Source: PALSA-1004 sp046715035
GTDB lineage: Bacteria; Pseudomonadota; Gammaproteobacteria; Burkholderiales; SG8-41
Direction: 5' to 3'
Assembly (NCBI GenBank): GCA_046715035.1
Contig: JBKJZR010000028.1
Location: 1-14,622 of the forward strand
Length of the DNA: 14,622 nt
Positions 8,019 through 13,282 of the stretch are shown one piece after another; within the stretch, counting starts at the first letter, position 1; each line of letters begins with the position of its first letter. The translations under genes and the position numbers were made by a program. Below the pieces are notes generated by a model that was not told where the DNA came from, searched no databases, and saw nothing but the letters and a program-made list of their open reading frames with translations.

Positions 8019-8383
8019 ACCAGCGCCGCCGCCACGACCGTCAGCGCAATACCAACGACCAGCACCACAACGCTGCTCAGCCGCGCCGCCGGAAGTTCGG
8101 TGCCGATATCGAGGTCGAGCAACAGATGGCGGATGCCGGCGCACAGGTGGTGAAAGAATCCCCACAACAGGGCGATGACGATCATTTTCACGAGTGCGTG
8201 CGAAAACGCGCTCCTCACCGCGTTGTAACCCTCGGGCGAGGTCACGCTTTGCTGCAACCAGTACAGCCCCAGCGGCAGCGCGAGGAACAGTGCCGCGCCG
8301 CTGACCCGGTGCATGATGGAAATCACGCCCGGCAGCGGCAGCCTGATCTGCGTCAAATTCAAGTATTTTGGACGGGTCGGCAT
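8012..8383 (-). CDS. sdhC: Succinate dehydrogenase cytochrome b556 subunit SdhC
   Basis: Heme b and ubiquinone-binding membrane subunit of complex II. From the ATG at 8383 it is 123 aa: MPTRPKYLNLTQIRLPLPGV, then SIMHRVSG, whose S22 and R26 match the quinone-site Ser/Arg of E. coli SdhC. Three membrane helices are predicted (about 28-45, 62-84 and 101-122). H79 in GFFHHLCAGIRH is the likely heme ligand. The start is uncertain because no convincing ribosome site precedes it. A GTG at 8395 (127 aa, nearer the E. coli length of 129) is possible. A TTG at 8455 would give 147 aa, but its extra N-terminus looks non-homologous. It is the first gene of sdhCDABE and is preceded by the divergent regulatory region. 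Confidence 0.9.
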   Translation of the reverse strand: MPTRPKYLNLTQIRLPLPGVISIMHRVSGAALFLALPLGLYWLQQSVTSPEGYNAVRSAFSHALVKMIVIALLWGFFHHLCAGIRHLLLDLDIGTELPAARLSSVVVLVVGIALTVVAAALVW

Positions 8384-8467
8384 GAGTTTGGGCACGATCG
8401 GGCGCGGCGCCGCGGCCAAGTCCGCCCCGCCGGCGCAACTAGCAGAGCGGCGCAATTGATGAAATCG

Positions 8468-8473
8468 ATTTTA
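8468..8473 (-). promoter_or_regulatory. Candidate -10 box of the sdhCDAB promoter
   Basis: TAAAAT on the minus strand preceded by TGG, i.e. an extended -10 (TGnTAAAAT). The hexamer 17 nt upstream (TTCTGC, 8491-8496) is a poor -35. Transcription would begin near 8461, giving a leader of about 78 nt before the ATG at 8383. This fits the choice of that start rather than the TTG at 8455. Confidence 0.4.
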
Positions 8474-8614
8474 CCAGCAAATGGTGCGTCGCAGAACCAC
8501 CGCCGGCATCCGCATTGAAACGGCGCGCTCGCATGTCGGTGGGCGCGAGGACGCAAAAGGCCCGAGAGACACGCTGAAATCGGCGCGCGCGGGAACAGAG
8601 CCAGGCTGCATTGT

Positions 8615-8627
8615 GTGCTGACAGCAC
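8615..8627. promoter_or_regulatory. Perfect palindrome GTGCTG-A-CAGCAC, candidate operator
   Basis: Six-base perfect arms around one central base. It lies 29 nt upstream of the mdh -35 hexamer and about 140 nt upstream of the candidate sdhC -10. Symmetry and position between divergent promoters suggest a dimeric regulator site. No specific regulator family can be named from the sequence. Confidence 0.4.
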
Positions 8628-8656
8628 CGTCGGACCAGCCCAGCAGTCTGCGCTTT

Positions 8657-8686
8657 TTGACACCCGGCGATCAGGTTCGCTATCAT
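8657..8686 (+). promoter_or_regulatory. Near-consensus sigma-70 promoter for mdh
   Basis: TTGACA at 8657-8662 (perfect -35), an 18-nt spacer, then TATCAT at 8681-8686 (5 of 6 for -10). The predicted start near 8693 gives an mdh leader of about 110 nt. This is the strongest promoter-like signal in the window. Confidence 0.7.
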
Positions 8687-8802
8687 CGCGCGCTGGATTG
8701 CCCGCAGGCGACGATCCCACAGCTATCCCTTCCGCCGCCGCGCCTGCGCTTGCCTCGGTGTGAAATACAGCGGTGTCCATGTTGTCTTCTGGGAGCACAT
8801 AA

Positions 8803-9792
8803 ATGAAACGTCCCGTTCGCGTTGCCGTGACCGGCGCTGCCGGCCAGATCGGCTACAGCCTGCTGTTCCGCATCGCTTCGGGCGCGATGCTCGGCAGCGA
8901 CCAGCCCGTCATCCTCCAGCTGCTCGAAATCCCGGACGAAAAGGCGCAAAAAGCGTTGCGCGGGGTCATGATGGAGCTCGATGACTGCGCGTTTCCACTG
9001 CTCGCCGACATGGTGCCCGCGGCCGATCCGAACGTCGCGTTCAAGGATGCCGATTACGCGCTGCTGGTCGGCGCGCGGCCGCGCGGGCCCGGCATGGAGC
9101 GCAAGGATCTGCTCGAAGCCAACGGCAAGATCTTCGGTCCCCAGGGCAAAGCGCTCGACGCAGGCGCCAGCCGCGAGGTGAAGGTGCTGGTCGTGGGCAA
9201 TCCCGCCAATACCAACGCGCTGATCGCGATGAAGAACGCGCCCAGCCTCAAGCCCGCGCAGTTCACCGCCATGATGCGGCTCGACCACAATCGCGCGCTC
9301 ACCCAGGTCGCACAGAAGATCGGCAAGCCGGTCGCGAGCGTGAAGAAGATGATCGTATGGGGCAATCATTCGGCGACGCAGTATCCCGACCTGTTCCACG
9401 CCGAAGCCGACGGCAGTAAAGTCTGGTCGCAGATCAACGATCAGGCCTGGCTCGAGAATACGTTCATCCCCGTCATCCAGAAGCGCGGCGCGGCGATCAT
9501 CGAGGCGCGCGGCCTGTCCTCCGCCGCGAGTGCGGCCAACGCAGCGATCGACCACATGCGCAGCTGGGTGCATGGCACCCCGGAGGGCGACTGGGTGAGC
9601 ATGGGCGTGCCTGCCGACGGCAGCTACGATATCGGCGAAGGCGTCATGTATGGTTACCCGTGCACGTGCAGGAATGGGCGCTTCGAAATCGTCAAGGGAC
9701 TCGAGCTGAGCGAATTCGGCCGCTCCCGCATGCAGGCGACGCTGAAGGAATTGCACGAAGAGCGCGACGGCGTCAAACATCTGCTGAGTTGA
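8803..9792 (+). CDS. mdh: Malate dehydrogenase (NAD-dependent, LDH-like dimeric type)
   Basis: Oxidises malate to oxaloacetate with NAD+, supplying the acceptor for both GltA and PrpC. The protein is 329 aa, the length of the bacterial/cytosolic-type family (about 325-330). The Rossmann fold begins VAVTGAAGQIGYSLLFRI with G11-G14-G17. E42 in LLEIPDEK is at the NAD-selective acidic position. The substrate loop RPRGPGMERKDLLEAN contains R92, R94 and R100. VVGNPANTNALI is followed by the catalytic pair D161 (MRLDHNRALTQ) and H189 (WGNHSATQYPD). The ATG at 8803 follows GGGAG (8791-8795) with 7-nt spacing and a near-consensus promoter further up. It is first in the plus-strand group and 176 nt before prpC. 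No anomaly seen. Confidence 0.97.
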   Translation: MKRPVRVAVTGAAGQIGYSLLFRIASGAMLGSDQPVILQLLEIPDEKAQKALRGVMMELDDCAFPLLADMVPAADPNVAFKDADYALLVGARPRGPGMERKDLLEANGKIFGPQGKALDAGASREVKVLVVGNPANTNALIAMKNAPSLKPAQFTAMMRLDHNRALTQVAQKIGKPVASVKKMIVWGNHSATQYPDLFHAEADGSKVWSQINDQAWLENTFIPVIQKRGAAIIEARGLSSAASAANAAIDHMRSWVHGTPEGDWVSMGVPADGSYDIGEGVMYGYPCTCRNGRFEIVKGLELSEFGRSRMQATLKELHEERDGVKHLLS

Positions 9793-9820
9793 TAGCGCAG
9801 GGCCGCTCGCCGGCGTGCTT

Positions 9821-9834
9821 CGGTGCGGGCACCG
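9821..9834. repeat. Small GC-rich palindrome after mdh
   Basis: CGGTGC-GG-GCACCG, perfect 6-base arms, starting 29 nt after the mdh stop. Part of it can instead pair as a stem capped by a C(TTCG)G tetraloop (about 9814-9827). No T-run follows, so it is at most a weak or Rho-assisted terminator, or an mRNA 3'-end stabiliser. Confidence 0.4.
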
Positions 9835-9883
9835 GGCGCAGCCACGCCATCGATGAACGGAATCTGTTGCCGCAGCGAGTCGG

Positions 9884-9902
9884 CGCAGTGGCTTTCACTG
9901 CG
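9884..9902. repeat. Perfect 7-bp stem-loop upstream of prpC
   Basis: CGCAGTG-GCTTT-CACTGCG: 7-bp perfect arms with a 5-nt loop, extendable by two further pairs after one G-G mismatch (9881-9882 with 9904-9905). It lies 66 nt before the prpC ATG. No T-run follows. It could be an operator, a leader-RNA hairpin or part of an mdh terminator; the sequence does not decide between these. Confidence 0.45.
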
Positions 9903-9957
9903 GCGCGAATGGCGAGGCAGGGCAGGCACCGAGCGGCCGCGCTTAACCGATCACGGG

Positions 9958-9963
9958 AAGGAG
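9958..9963 (+). promoter_or_regulatory. Ribosome binding site fixing the prpC start
   Basis: AAGGAG, 5 nt before the ATG at 9969. The frame is open upstream to 9660, but that extension overlaps mdh and resembles no citrate synthase. This site therefore decides the start. Confidence 0.85.
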
Positions 9964-9968
9964 CACTC

Positions 9969-11147
9969 ATGAGCAGCGACGCAGCACCGGCTGGATTCAA
10001 GCCCAAGAAATCGGTTGCCCTGTCCGGTGTGACGGCCGGCAACACCGCACTGTGCACGGTCGGCCGCAGCGGCAACGACCTGCACTACCGCGGGTACGAC
10101 ATCCTCGATATCGCCGAGCAGTGCGAGTTCGAAGAAATCGCCTATCTGCTCGTTCACGGCAAGCTGCCCGGCAGCGCCGAGCTTGCATCGTACAAGCGCA
10201 AGCTCAGGTCGCTGCGCGGACTGCCGCTGGCCGTCAAGGCCGCGCTCGAAAGCGTGCCCGCCTCGGCGCATCCGATGGACGTGATGCGCACCGGGTGCTC
10301 GGTGCTCGGCTCGGCGCTTCCCGAGAAAGAAGACCACAATCTGACCGGCGCACGCGACATCGCCGACCGGCTGATGGCGTCGTTCGGATCGATGCTGCTT
10401 TATTGGCATCATTACAGCCAGAAGGGACGGCGCATCGAGGTCGAGACCGATGACGACTCGATCGGCGGCCATTTCCTGCATCTGCTGCACGGCAGCGAGC
10501 CGCCGGCGAAATGGGTGCGCGCCATGCACACTTCGCTGATCCTTTACGCCGAGCATGAATTCAACGCGTCGACGTTCGCGTGCCGCGTCGTTGCCGGCAC
10601 CGGCTCGGATATGTACTCGGCGATCACCGGCGGGGTCGGCGCCCTGCGCGGCCCCAAGCACGGCGGCGCGAATGAAGTCGCGCTCGAAGTGATGAACCGC
10701 TACGATGATCCGGAAGCGGCCGAGAACGACATCGTCACGCGCGTCGCGAACAAAGAGGTCATCATCGGGTTCGGGCATCCGGTCTATACCCTCAGCGACC
10801 CGCGCAACAAGGTGATCAAGGAAGTCGCGCGCGGGCTCTCGAAGGACGTTGGCGATACGGCGCTGTTCGACATCGCCGAGCGCATCGAGACCGTGATGCA
10901 GCGCGAAAAGAAGATGTTCGCCAATCTGGACTGGTTCTCGGCGGTGTCGTACCAGAAAATGGGCGTGCCGACTGCGATGTTCACGCCGATCTTCGTGATC
11001 TCGCGCACGAGCGGCTGGGCCGCGCACGTGATCGAGCAGCGCATCGATGGCAAGATCATCCGGCCGGGGGCCAATTACACCGGTCCCGAGCCGCGCACGT
11101 TCACGCCCATCGCTCAGCGGGGGAAACCCGCGAGGAAAGGCAGGTAA
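9969..11147 (+). CDS. prpC: 2-methylcitrate synthase
   Basis: Condenses propionyl-CoA with oxaloacetate to 2-methylcitrate, the first step of the methylcitrate cycle for propionate. The protein is 392 aa (E. coli PrpC 389), and lacks the long N-terminal domain of GltA. It opens KKSVALSGVTAGNTALCTVG, typical of PrpC. LHYRGYDILDIAEQCEFEEIAYLL and AHPMDVMRTGCS follow, and active-site residues fall at H196 (YAEHEFNAST), H231 (GPKHGGANE), H270 (GFGHPVYT) and D321 (NLDWFSA). GFGHPVY, rather than the GFGHRVY of GltA, and the shorter length favour methylcitrate synthase over a second citrate synthase, although such enzymes often retain citrate synthase activity. It lies 176 nt after mdh and 81 nt before prpD. 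The usual prpB partner is absent here. Confidence 0.93.
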   Translation: MSSDAAPAGFKPKKSVALSGVTAGNTALCTVGRSGNDLHYRGYDILDIAEQCEFEEIAYLLVHGKLPGSAELASYKRKLRSLRGLPLAVKAALESVPASAHPMDVMRTGCSVLGSALPEKEDHNLTGARDIADRLMASFGSMLLYWHHYSQKGRRIEVETDDDSIGGHFLHLLHGSEPPAKWVRAMHTSLILYAEHEFNASTFACRVVAGTGSDMYSAITGGVGALRGPKHGGANEVALEVMNRYDDPEAAENDIVTRVANKEVIIGFGHPVYTLSDPRNKVIKEVARGLSKDVGDTALFDIAERIETVMQREKKMFANLDWFSAVSYQKMGVPTAMFTPIFVISRTSGWAAHVIEQRIDGKIIRPGANYTGPEPRTFTPIAQRGKPARKGR

Positions 11148-11228
11148 CCGGTGGCCCGGCCGCATTGGTTTGCCGCGCTGGATGCCTGTGCGCGAATTCT
11201 CAACTGATTTCTGATCGGATCGAATCCC

Positions 11229-12671
11229 ATGTCAGCACATGTCTCCAATGTCCGCCCCAAGCCCGACCAGGTGCTGGTCGATATCGCCGACTACGTGCTC
11301 CGGCACGAAATCAAGAGCGCCGAAGCGTTTAACACGGCGCGCCTGTGCCTGATGGACACCCTCGGCTGCGGCTTCGAAGCCTTGTCCTACCCTGCCTGCA
11401 CCAAGCTCATGGGGCCCATCGTTCCCGGGACCGTCGTGCCCAACGGCGTCAGGGTGCCGGGCACATCATTCGAGCTCGATCCGGTGACGGCGGCCTTCAA
11501 TATCGGCTGCATGATCCGCTGGCTCGATTTCAACGATACCTGGCTCGCGGCCGAATGGGGCCATCCGTCGGACAGCCTGGGCGGGATACTCGCTGCCGCG
11601 GATTATCGCTCGCGCCAGAACATGGCGGGCGGCAGGCCGCCGCTGCTCATGCGCGAAGTCCTGACCGCGATGATCAAGGCGCACGAGATCCAGGGCGTGA
11701 TCGCGCTCGAAAACAGCTTCAACCGCGTCGGCCTCGACCACGTCGTGCTGGTCAAGGTGGCGAGCACCGCGGTGGTCACCAAAATGCTTGGCGGCACGCG
11801 CGATGAAATCATCAGCGCCGTTTCCAACGCATGGATCGACGGGCAATCGCTGCGCACTTATCGGCACGCGCCCAATGCCGGCTCGCGCAAATCATGGGCG
11901 GCAGGCGATGCGACGAGCCGTGCGGTGCGGCTGGCGCTGATGGCACTCAAGGGCGAGATGGGCTACCCGTCCGCGCTCACCGCCAAGACCTGGGGCTTCT
12001 ACGACGTGCTGTTCAAGGGCAAGCCCTTCGTGCTCGAGCGCAAGTACGGCTCCTACGTGATGGAGAACATCCTGTTCAAGATTTCGTTCCCCGCGGAATT
12101 CCACGCACAGACCGCAGTCGAATGCGCGGTCGTTCTGCATCCGCAGGTGGGTCACCGGCTCGACGACATCAAGAAGGTGGTGATCACCACCCACGAATCC
12201 GCGATCCGCATCATCGACAAGCGCGGTCCGCTCAACAATCCGGCCGACCGTGACCACTGCATCCAGTACATGACGGCCATCGGGCTGATGAAAGGCAACC
12301 TGACCGCGGCGGATTACGAAGAAGACGTCGCGCGCGACCCGCGTGTCGACGCCCTGCGCGCGAAGATGGTGTGCGTCGAGCGCAAGGAGTGGACGCGCGA
12401 CTATCTCGATCCGGCCAAGCGCTCGATCGCCAATGCGGTGCAGGTATTTTTCAAGGACGGCACCAAGACGGACAACGTGGCGGTCGAATATCCGCTCGGC
12501 CACCGGCGCCGCCGCAAGGAAGGTATCCCGCTGCTCGAGGCAAAATATCGCACCAATCTGGCGCGTCGCTTTCCGGCCAAGCAACAGGCCACCATCCTCG
12601 AACTGTGCAACGACCAGAAGCGTCTCGAAGCAACCCCGGTCAACGAGTTCGCTGACCTTTTCGTGATTTGA
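11229..12671 (+). CDS. prpD: 2-methylcitrate dehydratase
   Basis: Dehydrates 2-methylcitrate to 2-methylaconitate without a metal cluster (MmgE/PrpD family). The protein is 480 aa (E. coli PrpD 483). Family segments are visible: LCLMDTLGCGFEAL (39-52), RWLDFNDTWLAAEWGHPSDS (97-116), LDHVVLVKVASTAV (169-182), the NAGSRKSWAAGDATSRAV loop (216-233) and KISFPAEFHAQTAVECA (284-300). The ATG at 11229 is the first start in this frame after the prpC stop, but it has no good ribosome site (only GGATCGAATCCC before it). The 81-nt gap from prpC shows no clear hairpin. Because PrpD stops at methylaconitate, an aconitase must hydrate it further, and acnA lies two genes downstream. Confidence 0.93.
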   Translation: MSAHVSNVRPKPDQVLVDIADYVLRHEIKSAEAFNTARLCLMDTLGCGFEALSYPACTKLMGPIVPGTVVPNGVRVPGTSFELDPVTAAFNIGCMIRWLDFNDTWLAAEWGHPSDSLGGILAAADYRSRQNMAGGRPPLLMREVLTAMIKAHEIQGVIALENSFNRVGLDHVVLVKVASTAVVTKMLGGTRDEIISAVSNAWIDGQSLRTYRHAPNAGSRKSWAAGDATSRAVRLALMALKGEMGYPSALTAKTWGFYDVLFKGKPFVLERKYGSYVMENILFKISFPAEFHAQTAVECAVVLHPQVGHRLDDIKKVVITTHESAIRIIDKRGPLNNPADRDHCIQYMTAIGLMKGNLTAADYEEDVARDPRVDALRAKMVCVERKEWTRDYLDPAKRSIANAVQVFFKDGTKTDNVAVEYPLGHRRRRKEGIPLLEAKYRTNLARRFPAKQQATILELCNDQKRLEATPVNEFADLFVI

Positions 12672-12677
12672 ACCTCC

Positions 12678-12682
12678 AAGGA
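12678..12682 (+). promoter_or_regulatory. Ribosome binding site of the DUF3617-type gene
   Basis: AAGGA with 6-nt spacing before the ATG at 12689. It favours that start, which leaves a clean signal peptide, over the in-frame TTG at 12668 that overlaps the prpD end. Confidence 0.75.
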
Positions 12683-12688
12683 TTTTCC

Positions 12689-13102
12689 ATGAAACGAAAC
12701 CTCGTCCTCGCAGCGCTTGCGCTGGCGAGCCCTCTCATGGCCGACGCCGCAATGACCCCCGGCCTCTATGAATATACGATCCAGATGAGCATGCCCGGCG
12801 GGCCGGCCATGCCGCCGCAAACCGTCCAGCAATGCCTGACCGCCAAGGACGTCGCCGGCAATAAAGCCTTCGCGATGCCAGCGGGCAAGGACAGCGATTG
12901 CCAGGTCAAAGACCTGGCGCAAAGCGGCTCCCAGTTTTCGTACAAGATCGCGTGCACTAAACCCCAGAAGATCGACGGCGCAGCCAGGGGCACGCATTCC
13001 GCGACCGGCATGACGATGGACATGACGATGACGCTGGCCGGCATGCCCGGTTCGATGACCCAGACCATGTCTGCGAAACGCCTCGGCGACTGCAAGCCGT
13101 AG
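12689..13102 (+). CDS. Small exported Met-rich protein, DUF3617-type
   Basis: 137 aa with a clear Sec signal peptide (MKRNLVLAALALASPLMADA, cleavage likely after A20), so probably periplasmic. The mature part begins MTPGLYEYTIQMSMPGG and ends SAKRLGDCKP, with CLTAKDV in between. That layout (GLYE.T, a Met/Pro-rich strand, C-L-T, and a final GDCK) matches the DUF3617 family, whose function is not established. It has four cysteines (C49, C71, C89, C135), which could pair as disulfides, and 12 methionines in about 117 mature residues. Seven of these fall between 108 and 127. It starts 17 nt after prpD, so it is probably cotranscribed. Its link to cytoplasmic methylcitrate metabolism is unclear. 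Metal binding by the Met cluster is only a guess. Confidence 0.85.
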   Translation: MKRNLVLAALALASPLMADAAMTPGLYEYTIQMSMPGGPAMPPQTVQQCLTAKDVAGNKAFAMPAGKDSDCQVKDLAQSGSQFSYKIACTKPQKIDGAARGTHSATGMTMDMTMTLAGMPGSMTQTMSAKRLGDCKP

Positions 13103-13108
13103 ACTGCG

Positions 13109-13129
13109 ATGCACGCTGCATGCCATGCA
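13109..13129. repeat. Overlapping short palindromes after the DUF3617-type gene
   Basis: ATGCA-CGC-TGCAT (13109-13121) and TGCATG-C-CATGCA (13117-13129) share their middle arm, so two alternative hairpins are possible. They start 7 nt after the stop at 13102. The stems are short and no T-run follows; a terminator role is doubtful. Confidence 0.35.
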
Positions 13130-13207
13130 CCTGCGTTGCGGGTCGCCGAGTAACCCCAGGCGTCGCGCCCCTGCCGCGCTGCTCTTACAGCCCAGCCGGG
13201 CGTCGGC

Positions 13208-13236
13208 CTGACAGGGCGTACCCGATCTGGTAGAAC
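13208..13236 (+). promoter_or_regulatory. Candidate acnA promoter
   Basis: CTGACA at 13208-13213 (5 of 6 for -35), a 17-nt spacer, then TAGAAC at 13231-13236 (4 of 6 for -10). Transcription would start near 13243, about 40 nt before the acnA ATG. It makes acnA expression independent of prpCD plausible. Confidence 0.4.
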
Positions 13237-13244
13237 AGTGCACT

Positions 13245-13258
13245 CCTGACGGGTCAGG
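13245..13258. promoter_or_regulatory. Perfect palindrome CCTGAC-GG-GTCAGG in the acnA leader, candidate operator
   Basis: Six-base arms around two bases, just downstream of the predicted acnA start point. The half-site CCTGAC also occurs at 13207-13212, overlapping the -35 box, where it reads CCTG-A-CAGG. Repeated half-sites flanking a promoter are suggestive of repressor binding, but no regulator can be named. Confidence 0.35.
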
Positions 13259-13270
13259 GCATCGCTCGAT

Positions 13271-13275
13271 GGAGG
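13271..13275 (+). promoter_or_regulatory. Ribosome binding site deciding the acnA start
   Basis: GGAGG lies 1 nt before an ATG at 13277 and 7 nt before an in-frame ATG at 13283. The spacing favours 13283, which also gives the expected short N-terminus MHNLFDSLQPFTL. Confidence 0.75.
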
Positions 13276-13282
13276 CATGATC

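Larger units (their letters stand above)
8384..8802. promoter_or_regulatory. Divergent sdhC / mdh regulatory region
   Basis: A 419-nt non-coding stretch separating the sdh operon from mdh. It holds the candidate promoters for both directions and a 13-bp palindrome (separate entries). Translations on both strands give low-complexity Arg/Ala/Ser-rich peptides that resemble no known protein, so no gene is called. No regulator gene such as a GntR-family member sits here. Confidence 0.8.

Noticed and set aside
8439..8798. Minus-strand frame of 119 codons in the sdhC-mdh gap, possibly a small regulator
   Set aside because: The translation has no helix-turn-helix or other recognisable motif, overlaps the strong mdh promoter in antisense and lacks a convincing ribosome site.
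9660..9968. 103-codon N-terminal extension of prpC, or a prpB remnant between mdh and prpC
   Set aside because: The extension overlaps the mdh 3' end in another frame and shows no methylisocitrate lyase sequence. An excellent AAGGAG site fixes the prpC start at 9969.
8683..11165. Minus-strand frames opposite mdh and prpC (8683-9780 and 9951-11165)
   Set aside because: These are shadows of intact mdh and prpC, with no protein motif or ribosome site.
13103..13282. Intrinsic terminator between the DUF3617-type gene and acnA
   Set aside because: Short palindromes are present but stems are weak and none is followed by a T-run.
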